This document shows positions 52,771-61,927 of a stretch of 64,000 nucleotides of DNA, in pieces. The position numbers and the translations under genes were made by a program. The first letter of the stretch is position 1. Every line of letters begins with the position of its first letter. This stretch comes from an uncultured Bradyrhizobium sp. (GTDB lineage Bacteria; Pseudomonadota; Alphaproteobacteria; Rhizobiales; Xanthobacteraceae), in NCBI RefSeq assembly GCF_947648125.1, contig NZ_CANSMR010000004.1:62001-126000 (forward strand). The letters are read 5' to 3'. The notes under the pieces are model-generated. The model was given only the letters and a program-made list of their open reading frames with translations, was not told the origin of the DNA and searched no databases.

Positions 52771-53967
52771 ATGCGCCCGCAATTGATTCGCCTCGTTCCT
52801 GGATTTGTCGCGCTCGCGCTCGCCGCCAGCGCGCCATCGGTATTGGCCGGCGAGGCCGATGCGTTGCCGCCGTCCGTCGCCAATGCGATGGCGCAGGCCT
52901 CGCCGCAGGCGATCATGGAATATCGCCGCAAGCTGCAGGAATATCAGGAGGCGCGCGACGCCTTCGAGCAGGACGCCAGCGCCTATTGGAGCGCGATCGC
53001 CGACAAGCGGCGTGGCCGCAACGCCAAGCGCCGCGACCGCGTGCAGATATCGCTGGACGATTACGTGCTGCAGCAGCCGCCGGTCTATGAGGGCCCGAAG
53101 CGGCCGGTCAACCCGGCGCCGGAAGAAGAGGGCGGCAAGCCGCCGCGTCCGCCCAAAACGATCCCCGTGGTCTCGGATCTCGTCAGGGCGGCGGCCGAAC
53201 AATTCCAGTTCACGCCGCAGCGCCCGGCGAGCGAGGTGGAGTTCAAGCGCGCCTATGCCCGCTACGCGCGCGCCGCAGGGCTGACGCCGGAGCAGGCGGT
53301 GCGGGTCTATTCGTTCGAGACCGGCGGCACCGGCAATTACGACGTGCAGGCGGGCATCGAGCATGGCGGCAAGCGCGCCATCTCCACCGCGATGGGCTAC
53401 AACCAGCTGCTCACCACCAACACCGTCGAGCTCCTGGCCGAGCAGGGCCATGAATTCGTGCGGGATCTGACCGCGCGGGTGGCCGCGACGCAGGGTCCGG
53501 CGCGCAAGGCCATGGAGCACAAGCTCGCGGTGCTGAAGAAGATGGTCGCGTTCACGCTGACCGTGCCCGACGACTGGTCGGCGCATCAGCGCCTGGCCGA
53601 CACGCCGCAGGGCTGGGCGTGTCACGCCATGGTGCTCGATGTCGATATTGGCCCGATGCTGCAGACCCACAAGCTGCTGACCTCGGTGATCTTCGCCCGC
53701 AACAAGGGCTACACGAGACCGCTGACCGCGGCCGAACTCGAGATGATGAACCTGACCGGCGACGGCACCGGGCTCGACATGGTGACCATGCCGCAGGCGA
53801 TGCGCGAGCAGGTGCCGACCTCGAACTTCTTCCAGCGCTCGGGCTATGAGCGCAATCCGGTCGCGATCCGTCACAACACCGTGGCCAAGCTGCTCGCTGT
53901 CACCAACGAGCGGATGGATTCCAACAGCAACAAGCCCGGCGCGAGGGAATTGGCCGCGGCGTTCTGA
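52771..53967 (+). CDS. Exported protein with possible lysozyme-like fold
   Basis: A 398-residue protein with a signal peptide (PGFVALALAASAPSVLAG). Residues 45-110 form a charged, helical and then Pro-rich region. From about 140 a domain includes AYARYARAAGLTPEQAVRVY, SFETGGTGNYDVQAGIE and ISTAMGYNQLLTTNTVELLA. The Glu-Thr-Gly-Gly followed by a GYNQLL segment is reminiscent of transglycosylase signatures (E...G..Q), but I cannot confirm it. No named family recognised. A periplasmic, possibly wall-active protein is the best guess. Confidence 0.75.
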   Translation: MRPQLIRLVPGFVALALAASAPSVLAGEADALPPSVANAMAQASPQAIMEYRRKLQEYQEARDAFEQDASAYWSAIADKRRGRNAKRRDRVQISLDDYVLQQPPVYEGPKRPVNPAPEEEGGKPPRPPKTIPVVSDLVRAAAEQFQFTPQRPASEVEFKRAYARYARAAGLTPEQAVRVYSFETGGTGNYDVQAGIEHGGKRAISTAMGYNQLLTTNTVELLAEQGHEFVRDLTARVAATQGPARKAMEHKLAVLKKMVAFTLTVPDDWSAHQRLADTPQGWACHAMVLDVDIGPMLQTHKLLTSVIFARNKGYTRPLTAAELEMMNLTGDGTGLDMVTMPQAMREQVPTSNFFQRSGYERNPVAIRHNTVAKLLAVTNERMDSNSNKPGARELAAAF

Positions 53968-54044
53968 GGTCTGCCGAAGCTCTCGACCCTTCTCTTGACG
54001 CGGTTTCTTCACGCGAACCGGCGTCCACGTCGCTCGAAAACGCT

Positions 54045-54344
54045 CTAATTCGAGCCGAACATGAACTTGCCGTCGCCCTCGAGATAGGGCCCGGAGCGCA
54101 TGTAGAGCTGGCCGTTGTGGCCGATGAAGAACAGCGTCCCCTTCGGCACCTTCTTGGCGCCCTTCAGCAGCGTGTTGGCATTGTTGGTCCCCATCTTGTA
54201 GGCCCAGGTCTTGCCGTCCTTGTCATAGGCGTAGCCCATGTCGGTCTTCAGCTCCCAGGGCGCAGCCTCTTGCGCGAATGCACAAGTGGTCAGTGCAGCA
54301 AGGGTCGCGGTCGCGATAAAAGTCTTGGTCAAAAAATGCGTCAT
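54045..54344 (-). CDS. Small exported protein (99 aa), unknown
   Basis: From ATG 54344 (GGAGGTGGATC before it) the frame gives a signal peptide (FIATATLAALTTCAFAQ) and a 75-residue mature part, WELKTDMGYAYDKDGKTWAY onward, ending in LEGDGKFMFGSN. The mature part is aromatic- and glycine-rich, likely a small beta protein. I recognise no family. A strong Shine-Dalgarno fixes the start; the frame continues upstream without support. Confidence 0.72.
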   Translation of the reverse strand: MTHFLTKTFIATATLAALTTCAFAQEAAPWELKTDMGYAYDKDGKTWAYKMGTNNANTLLKGAKKVPKGTLFFIGHNGQLYMRSGPYLEGDGKFMFGSN

Positions 54345-54552
54345 GATCCACCTCCGGCCGAAAAAAAACGGCGTCGTCCCCACGTTTTTTGAACAAATCA
54401 CGAACGGCATTCGCGCGTCAATACGACAATCGGCGCGACCGCCCACACGCGCCAGCGACTTTGTGATTTCCTGCATCAAGCTTGGCGACTATTTTCGCGT
54501 TACCGTTTACAAACGCTTCGATTGCCGGAAACACTACCTGGGGATGATCGGG

Positions 54553-55032
54553 ATGAGCCACGTCATGAAGATCGGTATCGGTGTCGCTCTGTCGTTCATG
54601 GCGCTGGCGTCAGTCGCGCAGGCTGACGAGTTCAAGCTCTCCAACAACCAGCGGATCTCCTGCAGCCGAGGCCTGTCGGCCGGCAAGCTCAACACGGCGA
54701 CATGCAAGTCCTACGCCTATCTGTTCAACGCCAAGACCTCTGAATACTTCCGCTGTCAGGTCTCGCTGGCGCTGACGCGGGACAACAAGGAGGTCATCAA
54801 CGTCCAGGCCGACGGTGGCTGCACCAAGAAGCCGCGCATCTTCGAGACCGACGGCAATTACACCTTCGACGCCACCGAGACCGAGCCGCCGAACACCAAT
54901 TCGTTCTTTGGAACGGGCGGCTATGCGATCTGGGCCAGTGATACCAACACCCAGAAGATCCGCGGCTGCATCACCATCTCGTCCGGTCTCGGCTCCGACA
55001 TCTCGAAATGCCTCGACATGACGTTTCAGTGA
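54553..55032 (+). CDS. Exported protein (159 aa), unknown
   Basis: A 159-residue protein with a signal peptide (KIGIGVALSFMALASVAQA) and six cysteines in the mature part (RISCSRG, TATCKSY, YFRCQV, GGCTKK, RGCITI, SKCLDM), which could give three disulfides in the periplasm. I know no family name. ATG 54553 is preferred; ATG 54544 is in frame and also possible. Confidence 0.72.
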   Translation: MSHVMKIGIGVALSFMALASVAQADEFKLSNNQRISCSRGLSAGKLNTATCKSYAYLFNAKTSEYFRCQVSLALTRDNKEVINVQADGGCTKKPRIFETDGNYTFDATETEPPNTNSFFGTGGYAIWASDTNTQKIRGCITISSGLGSDISKCLDMTFQ

Positions 55033-55051
55033 CGGCTGTGCGGGCGGCGTG

Positions 55052-55954
55052 ATGCGCAAGCTGCGCCCGGCCCCGCTGTGCCGCTCCTGGCTGTTTCTCG
55101 AAGGCGCCAACGAGGCGGTCCTGCAGAGCGCAGCCGCCAGCGGCGCCGACGTGCTGATCCACGAGCTCGAGGACTTCACCCCGCCGCCGCTGCGCCCGAA
55201 GGCGCGGGCGCTGGCGGTCGAGCTCTACGCGGCCTGGCGCGACCAGGGCGGGGTGGTCGCGGTCCGCGTCAATCCGCTGGAGCAGGACGGCATGGACGAT
55301 CTTGCCGCGGTGATGCGCGGCCATCCTGATATCGTCGCGCTGCCGAAGGTCGCCGAGCCGCACCATGTCGTCAAGCTCGACGAGGCGGTGACACGGTTCG
55401 AGCGCGACTACGGCATCGCCGAGGGATCGACGTCGCTGTTGCCGAACATCGAGTTCGCGCGCGGCCTGGTGCAGACCGGCGCGATCGCTGTGGCGAGCCG
55501 GCGCACCGTCGGCTGCCTGATGGCTTCCGAAGATCTCGCCGCCGATCTTGGCGCCGAGCGCGGCAGCGATGGCCTGGAGCTCGCTTACGCGCGGCAGCGC
55601 TTCATCGTCGAATGTCGCGCCGCCAATGTCGTCGCGGTCGACTGTCCCTACACCTGGAGCGACGCTGCAGGCGTCGAACGCGATACGATCTGGGCGCGAC
55701 GGCTGGGTTACACCGCAAAGAGCCTGGTCGATCCCGCGCATGCCGCCATCGTCAACGGCGTGCTCACGCCGAGCGAGGACGAGTTGTGTCAGGCGGGCAG
55801 GATCGTAGCTGCCTTCGAAGCGGCGCGGGCACAGGGCCTTGGGCGCGTCGAACTTGACGGCGCGCTGCTGGAAGTCCCGACCTATTCCAACGCAAAGCGC
55901 CTGATCGCGCGCGGCGAAGCGCTACGCGCGATCGATCACAACGCTCGAGCCTGA
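55052..55954 (+). CDS. HpcH/HpaI aldolase / citrate-lyase beta (CitE-like) protein
   Basis: A 300-residue TIM-barrel protein. SWLFLEGANEAVLQSAAASG, ADVLIHELEDFTPPPLRPKA (the acidic pair binding Mg) and LLPNIEFARGLVQTGAIAVA match CitE-like lyases. The family cleaves citryl-CoA, malyl-CoA or related thioesters. The usual LDLEDAV is HELEDFT here, so the substrate may differ. No citrate lyase alpha or acyl-carrier subunit is nearby. Function is only known at family level. Confidence 0.85.
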   Translation: MRKLRPAPLCRSWLFLEGANEAVLQSAAASGADVLIHELEDFTPPPLRPKARALAVELYAAWRDQGGVVAVRVNPLEQDGMDDLAAVMRGHPDIVALPKVAEPHHVVKLDEAVTRFERDYGIAEGSTSLLPNIEFARGLVQTGAIAVASRRTVGCLMASEDLAADLGAERGSDGLELAYARQRFIVECRAANVVAVDCPYTWSDAAGVERDTIWARRLGYTAKSLVDPAHAAIVNGVLTPSEDELCQAGRIVAAFEAARAQGLGRVELDGALLEVPTYSNAKRLIARGEALRAIDHNARA

Positions 55955-55968
55955 CCGAAGGCCATGCC

Positions 55969-57183
55969 TTAGGACGCCGGCTGTTTCTCCGAGAAGTGCA
56001 TGCGCGAGCGGGCGAACTTCTTGACGCCCATCGGCTTGCCGAACAGGTAGCCCTGGACCTGATCGAAATCCATCTCGTGCGCGGCGAGAAAGTCCGCGCG
56101 CGTCTCGACTCCCTGCGCAATAACCTGCGCGCCGGCGTCGTGCGCGAGCTCGACGATACGCCGGCACACCGTCTGCTTCAGGCGCTGATCCGCACAACCG
56201 GTGACGTATTGATGGTCGACCTTCAGCTGGACGAACGGAAAGTTCGGCAATCCCAGCAGGGATGGCCAGTTCGCGCCGACATTGTCGATCGAGATGCCGA
56301 TATTATGCAGGCGAACGCGCCGGGCGACATCGATAGCCAAATCGAGATTGTCGACCAGCTCGGCGCTGTCGATCTCGATCAGCAGGCCGGCGAAGGCGGC
56401 ATGATCCGGAATCCGGTAGCAAAGCTCGCGCACTGCGTGATCGTCGGCGAGAAACGAGATCGGCAGGTTGATCGAGAGATCGACCGGTCCGATCTGTTCG
56501 AGGAGATAGCGCCAGTCTTCGATCGCGCGCTCGATCACGAACTCGGACAGCGCATGAAAATGCGGATCGCTTTCGTCGGGGATGAAGTAGGCTGGCGGCA
56601 CGACGCCCCATGCGGGATGGCGCATCCGGATCAGCGCCTCGGCACCGCTCGGAACCAATGTCCGGAGATGAATTTTCTGCTGATACCACAGCTCAAGCCA
56701 GCCGGCCTTCAGCGCTTCGGGCACATCCACTGCCGGGCTCGGTGCGGGCTCGAGCGGCATCAGTGACGCAAGACTGTCACGAAGCGTTCCGGCGCTGAAC
56801 GGGGTGGTGAGGGCCGGCAGCATGGCGATGCCGTACTCATCGCCGATCTGCCGGACCGCCTTGACGATGATCGAGTCCGGCTGGCCGATGACGAGGACCT
56901 TGCCGCCGTAGTCCTTTCTCACCAAAGTCTCGAGAATTTTACTGACTTCGATGCCGTCCACGGACACGCCGAGCACCAGAAGATCGGGCCGTTCCGCGTC
57001 GAGGACGGTGTCGAGTTCCAAAGCCTGGCTGCATTCACTGGTGATGAAGCCGAGATCTTCCAGCGCCTCTGCGAGGAAGGTCCGAAGGTGCTTTTTGCTG
57101 TCCGCAATGCATGCGCGTGGGGTCAGCTTGCGATGTCCGAACCAGCCGGCTCGCGTTTGTCCGATGTGACTGATGTGGTTCAT
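55969..57183 (-). CDS. Degenerate receiver-EAL domain protein
   Basis: A 404-residue protein. Residues 20-145 look like a receiver domain, but the phosphoacceptor position reads LLVLGVSVDG, with Gly in place of Asp. Residues 155-395 form an EAL domain: the EAL motif is kept (GAEALIRM), as are a catalytic Asn (LSINLP), the Lys (QLKVDHQYV) and a late Glu (IAQGVETRADF). The DDFG segment is SIDNVGANWPSLL, lacking the second Asp. It may bind cyclic di-GMP without efficient hydrolysis. No partner gene is next to it. Confidence 0.85.
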   Translation of the reverse strand: MNHISHIGQTRAGWFGHRKLTPRACIADSKKHLRTFLAEALEDLGFITSECSQALELDTVLDAERPDLLVLGVSVDGIEVSKILETLVRKDYGGKVLVIGQPDSIIVKAVRQIGDEYGIAMLPALTTPFSAGTLRDSLASLMPLEPAPSPAVDVPEALKAGWLELWYQQKIHLRTLVPSGAEALIRMRHPAWGVVPPAYFIPDESDPHFHALSEFVIERAIEDWRYLLEQIGPVDLSINLPISFLADDHAVRELCYRIPDHAAFAGLLIEIDSAELVDNLDLAIDVARRVRLHNIGISIDNVGANWPSLLGLPNFPFVQLKVDHQYVTGCADQRLKQTVCRRIVELAHDAGAQVIAQGVETRADFLAAHEMDFDQVQGYLFGKPMGVKKFARSRMHFSEKQPAS

Positions 57184-57533
57184 GCCCCGCCTTACCCGTA
57201 ATTACCCCGGCTTGACTCGTACATCCAAGAGCGGCGGCAATCATGGAAATTTCTGGTTCATACATTGATTGGCTCGATAACCTTAAAGGACTCAATTCGA
57301 ATCAAATTACGCTGGAATCGCTGCGTCTCACCGCCGTTACACGCGCAACAAATGCGTCATCTGACGTTCATGAGGGCAATCGTGTCGGAGTTTGCAGGGC
57401 GCCGGAAACGTTGCGCGCGTGTGTCATCGCGAGACGATGTTAATGACTGTGGTGTCGGGTCGATGCAGAAGCGGAACTGCACCATTGTCGGACATCGGAT
57501 CGGGTTGCCGCCGAGCACCAGCGGCGAATCAGA
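57184..57533. other. Gap without recognisable gene
   Basis: The 350 nt between the EAL gene start and the MFS relic contain only short frames with no ribosome site or family match. The left part (57190-57310) is relatively AT-rich and should hold the EAL gene promoter; I see no repeat or terminator. Confidence 0.5.
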
Positions 57534-58160
57534 TCATCCGTTCTGCGGCGCCAATGCGGTCGTGTGTGCTGTCGTCGTTGCCGTTCGCAGTGTCTCCGGC
57601 ATCAACGCGCAGTAGCCGATCAGCCCGGCACAAGCGACGGCCGCGAGGAACAGAAATGCGGCGCTGTAACCGGCGTGGACGATGATGAAGCCGCCACAAC
57701 AAAGATCGGCTTGCGGTCCCAGACGTCGGCCTTGCGTCCGACCAGCATCGCGACCGGCACCATCACCAGTTGCGCCGCGATGATGCAGACCGACATCAGC
57801 GACGTCCCGAGGTTGCGATTGACGAACGCGAGCTTCTGCCCGACCGGTGGCAGCATCGCCACATCGCAAAATGACAGATCACGGTCGCGACCGCGAAGAC
57901 CTGCAGCGGCTTACAGGTCAGCAGCTCGCGAAAGCCGGATGGCCGGTCATGTAACGTGCCATGCTCCCGGCGATGGCGGCGATCGACATCACCGACCCGA
58001 TCGAGGCCTCGTCCCACCTCCGTTCGGTCAGGAGGTAGATCGCAAGATAAGGGCCGAGCCCGTCCCGCACGTCGGCGAGGAAGAAGTTCAACGCATCAAG
58101 CGCGCGCTCAACGGGCTTCCCGGACGGCTGCAAGTGATACCTCGCGGCGAGATTGCGCAC
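57534..58160 (-). pseudogene. MFS transporter pseudogene
   Basis: Three minus-strand segments in different frames line up as one decayed MFS protein. The N-terminal part (58160-57945) has LDALNFFLADVRDGLGPYLA and IYLLTERRWDEASIG. A middle part (57862-57690) has GQKLAFVNRNLGTSLMSVCI and the inter-domain VGRKADVWDRKPIF. The C-terminal part (about 57690-57534) has AAFLFLAAVACAGLIGYCAL and MPETL. Intact relatives have over 400 residues; only about 205 codons remain, so there are deletions as well as frameshifts. Confidence 0.85.
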
Positions 58161-58308
58161 CTCAACCCGCTCGCCGGCACAGGGTTCCTGCGCAGGTAAA
58201 GTGGTGCTGCCATCGGGGGTTTCGGCCCTGCATGCGTCATTTGGATGGGTTGACCCGGCAGGGGCTGTGCGGCCAATTTCCGGCCCGGCTTAGGGGAGAA
58301 TAATACTC

Positions 58309-59256
58309 ATGAATTCAAGGTTGATGGCTGCCGCGATCGTGGCCGCCAGTGTTTTGTCCGCGCCTGTCGCACAGGCCCAGCAGTTCATTAACGTGCTCAC
58401 CGGCGGCACCTCGGGCGTCTACTATCCGCTCGGCGTCGCGATCGGGAAGATCTACGGCGACAAGATCCCTGATGTGAAGACCCAGGTGCAGGCGACCAAG
58501 GCCTCGGTCGAGAACCTGGTGCTGCTGCAGCAGGGCCGCGGCGAGATCGCCTTCACGCTCGGCGATTCGCTGAAGGCCGCCTGGGAAGGTGACGCCGAGG
58601 CCGGCTTCAAGAACAAGCTCGACAAGCTGCGCACCATCGGCGCGATCTATCCGAACTACATCCAGATCGTCGCCACCGCCGAAAGCGGCATCAAGACGCT
58701 CGCCGATCTCAAGGGCAAGAGCCTGTCGGTCGGTGCGCCGAAGTCCGGCACCGAGCTCAACTCGCGCGCGATCCTTGCGGCCGCCGGCATGAGCTACAAG
58801 GATCTCGGCAAGGTCGAGTATCTGCCGTTCGCCGAATCGGTCGACCTGATGAAGAACCGCCAGCTCAACGCCACGCTGCAGTCCGCCGGCCTCGGCGTCG
58901 CCTCGCTGAAGGACCTCTCGACCTCCAGCGAGATCACGGTGGTCGCCGTGCCGAAGGAGACCGTCGACAAGATCGGCCCGCCGTTCGTCTCCGTGATCAT
59001 TCCGGCCAATACCTATACCGGTCAGGACAAGGATGTGCCGACCGCTGCGGTCGTGAACTACCTCGTCACCTCGAGCGCGGTGTCGGACGATCTCGCCTAT
59101 CAGATGACCAAGCTGGTCTACGAATCGCTGCCGGAACTCGCCAATGCCCACGCCGCGGGCAAGGAGATCAAGCTTGCGACCGCCGCGACCGGCAGCCCGG
59201 TGCCGCTGCATCCCGGCGCGATCCGCTATTACAAAGAAAAGGGCCTCATCAAGTAG
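58309..59256 (+). CDS. TAXI-family TRAP transporter substrate-binding protein
   Basis: A 315-residue periplasmic protein with a signal peptide (LMAAAIVAASVLSAPVAQAQ). NVLTGGTSGVYYPLGVAIGK near the mature start, YIQIVATAESGIKTLADLKG and KSLSVGAPKSGTELNSRAIL are the TAXI signature regions. It binds the solute for the fused TRAP permease encoded 190 nt downstream. TAXI systems take up dicarboxylates or amino acids; the ligand here is unknown. It lies directly beside the MFS relic. Confidence 0.93.
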   Translation: MNSRLMAAAIVAASVLSAPVAQAQQFINVLTGGTSGVYYPLGVAIGKIYGDKIPDVKTQVQATKASVENLVLLQQGRGEIAFTLGDSLKAAWEGDAEAGFKNKLDKLRTIGAIYPNYIQIVATAESGIKTLADLKGKSLSVGAPKSGTELNSRAILAAAGMSYKDLGKVEYLPFAESVDLMKNRQLNATLQSAGLGVASLKDLSTSSEITVVAVPKETVDKIGPPFVSVIIPANTYTGQDKDVPTAAVVNYLVTSSAVSDDLAYQMTKLVYESLPELANAHAAGKEIKLATAATGSPVPLHPGAIRYYKEKGLIK

Positions 59257-59279
59257 GGCCGGAACGTCCGCTCCTTGCG

Positions 59280-59361
59280 GTCATTGCGAGGAGCGAGGCG
59301 ACGAAGCAATCCATTCCTCCGCTTGCGGCGTGATGGATTGCTTCGCTTCGCTCGCAATGAC
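59280..59361. repeat. Repeat family B, copy 3
   Basis: GTCATTGCGAGGAGCGAGGC and GACGAAGCAATCCATT are followed by the inverted ATGGATTGCTTCGCTTCGC and CTCGCAATGAC. It is the shortest and most symmetric copy in the window and lies between the binding-protein and permease genes of one transporter. Confidence 0.9.
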
Positions 59362-59444
59362 GGGAAGCGTTGTTCCTGACGCGGCTTTCGGCGGGCGGAC
59401 TCAGTGGATATAAGCGTCGCGGGCACGGCGGGGGGACTAATCAA

Positions 59445-61553
59445 ATGCAGCAGCAGGTGGCGGGCGAAGAGCCCATCAAGGTTGAATTCGACAATTTCGA
59501 GCATGGCTTTCCCGAAGGTTTTGGCCCGGGCGCCTGGGGGCATCTGGCCTATGCCATCGGTCTCGCCTTCGCGGTGTTCCAGCTCTATGTCGCGGCCTTC
59601 AATTATCTGCCGAGCCAGGTGGTGCGCGGCGTCCATGTCGGCTTCCTGATCCTGCTGACCTTCGGCCTGATCGGCAATTTCACCGCCAAGACCGATTTCG
59701 GCCGTGCGGTGAGCTGGATCGTCGGCGCCGCCGGCTTCCTCTGCGGGCTCTATCAGTGGATCTTCTATGCCGACCTGATCGCCCGCGACGGCGATCCGAC
59801 CAACATGGACCTTGCGGTCGGTACGCTGCTCGCGATCCTGATCTTCGAGGGCACGCGGCGGCTGATGGGCGCGGCGCTGCCGCTGATGTGCGGCGCCTGT
59901 CTGCTCTACTGGTTCTTCGGACAATATCTGCCGTCGCCGTTCAACCATCGCGGCTATGATTTCGACCAGATCGTCACCCATCTCTCGTTCGGCACCGAAG
60001 GCTTCTACGGCGTGCCGATCTACGTCTCGGCGACCTACATCTTCCTGTTCATCCTGTTCGGCTCGTTCCTGGAACGCGCCGGGATGATCCAGCTGTTCAC
60101 CGACGTCTCGCTCGGCCTGTTCGGCCGCACCCGCGGCGGCCCGGCCAAGGTCGCGGTGTTCGCCTCGGGCATGATGGGCACGATCTCCGGCTCCGGCGTC
60201 GCCAACGTCGTCACCGTCGGCCAGTTCACGATCCCGCTCATGATCAGGTTCGGCTATCGCCGCGCGTTCGCCGCCGGTGTCGAGGCCACCGCCTCGATGG
60301 GCGGCCAGATCATGCCGCCGGTGATGGGCGCGGTCGCCTTCATCATGGCCGAGACGCTTGGCGTTCCCTATTCGGAGATCGTCAAGGCCGCCGTAATTCC
60401 GGCGATCCTGTATTTCGCCTCGGCGTTCTGGATGGTGCATCTGGAAGCCGGCAAGCATGGCCTCGTCGGCATGAAGCGCTCGGAGATCCCGAGCGCCTGG
60501 AAGGCGCTGGTCACCCGCTGGTATCTCGTCTTGCCGCTCGCGGCGCTGGTCTACATGCTGTTCGAAGGCTTCACGCCGCTCTACGCCGGCAGCATGGGGC
60601 TCGCGCTGACGGTTGCGCTGATCCTCGGCGCCAGCATCACGCTCGGCTTCTCCAACACCGTCGTGCGCTACATCTTCTGGATCGGCCTTGCGCTTGTGGT
60701 CGCCGCGGTGTCGCGCCACGGGCTCGAGATCGTTCCGGTCGCCGGCGTCGTCGTTGGTCTGATGGTCATCGCTGCGATCACACGCGGTGGCCGCGCCACG
60801 CTCCGAGCCTGCCGTGACTCGCTCGCCGATAGCGCCAAGTCGGCGCTGACCGTCGGCATGGCCTGCGCCATCGTCGGCACCATCATCGGCATGATGACGC
60901 AGACCGGCGTCGGCACCATCTTCGGCAGCTGGATCATCGGGCTCGGCGCCAAGAGCCTGTTCCTCGCGCTGATCATGACCATGCTGCTGTCGATCCTGCT
61001 CGGCACCGGCATCCCGACGATCCCGACCTACATCATCACCGCGGCGCTCGCCGCGCCTGCGCTCGCCAAGCTCGGCGTGCCGCTGATCGCAAGCCACATG
61101 TTTGCGTTCTACTACGGCATCATGGCCGATCTCTCGCCGCCGGTCGCGCTCGCGGCATTGGCGGCGGCGCCGATCGCCAAGGAGAATCCGGACAAGATCG
61201 GCTGGGAAGCGATGCGGATCGCGCTTGCCGGCTACGTCATTCCCTTCATCTTCGTCTATTCGCCGGCGTTGATGCTGCAAGGCAATGATCCGATGGTCGC
61301 CCAACTCGGCTTCTACGGCGCGGTGTCGCTGGCGACCTTCAAGGCGCTGGTGGCGATCGCCCTGTTCGGCATCGTCGCGATCGGCTTCCTGTTCACGCGA
61401 CTGACCCTGATCGAAATCGCGGTCGCCTTCGGCGCCGCGCTCTGCCTGCTCGGTGACTTCCAGTTCTCGGATACGGCGGGCTTCACGCTCGCTGCCGCGG
61501 TCGTGCTGTGGCAGTGGCGGCAGCGTCCGCGCAACGCGGTGGCGGCGGCTTGA
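59445..61553 (+). CDS. TRAP transporter fused permease (4TM-12TM)
   Basis: A 702-residue membrane protein joining the small (4 TM, about 30-180) and large (12 TM, about 185-690) TRAP subunits, the rule for TAXI systems. The large-subunit motifs are SGMMGTISGSGVANVVTVGQ, ATASMGGQIMPPVMGAVAFI, and LGTGIPTIPTYIITAALAAP. It uses an ion gradient to import the solute brought by the protein encoded at 58309. ATG 59445 has GGGGGGAC before it. The stop overlaps the next start. Confidence 0.94.
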   Translation: MQQQVAGEEPIKVEFDNFEHGFPEGFGPGAWGHLAYAIGLAFAVFQLYVAAFNYLPSQVVRGVHVGFLILLTFGLIGNFTAKTDFGRAVSWIVGAAGFLCGLYQWIFYADLIARDGDPTNMDLAVGTLLAILIFEGTRRLMGAALPLMCGACLLYWFFGQYLPSPFNHRGYDFDQIVTHLSFGTEGFYGVPIYVSATYIFLFILFGSFLERAGMIQLFTDVSLGLFGRTRGGPAKVAVFASGMMGTISGSGVANVVTVGQFTIPLMIRFGYRRAFAAGVEATASMGGQIMPPVMGAVAFIMAETLGVPYSEIVKAAVIPAILYFASAFWMVHLEAGKHGLVGMKRSEIPSAWKALVTRWYLVLPLAALVYMLFEGFTPLYAGSMGLALTVALILGASITLGFSNTVVRYIFWIGLALVVAAVSRHGLEIVPVAGVVVGLMVIAAITRGGRATLRACRDSLADSAKSALTVGMACAIVGTIIGMMTQTGVGTIFGSWIIGLGAKSLFLALIMTMLLSILLGTGIPTIPTYIITAALAAPALAKLGVPLIASHMFAFYYGIMADLSPPVALAALAAAPIAKENPDKIGWEAMRIALAGYVIPFIFVYSPALMLQGNDPMVAQLGFYGAVSLATFKALVAIALFGIVAIGFLFTRLTLIEIAVAFGAALCLLGDFQFSDTAGFTLAAAVVLWQWRQRPRNAVAAA

Positions 61554-61927
61554 GCCTATGCCTCGCATCCGCCGGTGTCGTGAAGGCGCTGTCGATCGCG
61601 GCCTTCACACTCGCCTGGACGCATTCGATCGAGAAGATCGCCTGGCAGGAAGACTGGCTGGTCACGCCGGCCGGGCTGACGCTGCAGCAGGCGCGCATCA
61701 AGGGCACCGGCGCCGGCATGGAGCCGCCGCCGGAGGCGCACCTCATTGGCGGCTGGTTTCAATGGTCGCCGCCGCCCACGCCAAGGCCCGAGGTCGTGCT
61801 CGGCAATTCCGGCGCGGCGGGCGAATGGCACCTGTGCCATGCGGGACGCTGCCAGACGCTATCGGAGATTTTCGGGCATCCGATCGGTGCTAATGTCACG
61901 ACGATGAGTGTGTGTAAAAGTCCGTAG
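61550..61927 (+). CDS. DUF1850 protein of the TAXI-TRAP locus
   Basis: A 125-residue protein read from a TTG at 61550 that overlaps the permease stop (TTGA); a GTG at 61580 is an alternative. It has a hydrophobic N-terminus and the DUF1850 core: FTLAWTHSIEKIAWQEDWLV, LTLQQARIKGTGAGMEPPPE and a Trp-rich segment, IGGWFQWSPPP. DUF1850 genes commonly sit beside TAXI-TRAP permeases. Probably exported or membrane-anchored; the function is unknown. Its stop codon lies inside a family D repeat. Confidence 0.82.
   Translation: MSLCLASAGVVKALSIAAFTLAWTHSIEKIAWQEDWLVTPAGLTLQQARIKGTGAGMEPPPEAHLIGGWFQWSPPPTPRPEVVLGNSGAAGEWHLCHAGRCQTLSEIFGHPIGANVTTMSVCKSP

Noticed and set aside
59260-59290. GGAAC-N16-CATT before the family B repeat as an EcfG promoter
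   Set aside because: The -10 part belongs to the repeat itself and the next start codon is about 160 nt away; probably chance.
59229-61568. 779-codon minus-strand open frame opposite the TRAP permease
   Set aside because: Extremely Arg/Asp/His-rich translation, typical of the antisense of a membrane protein gene.
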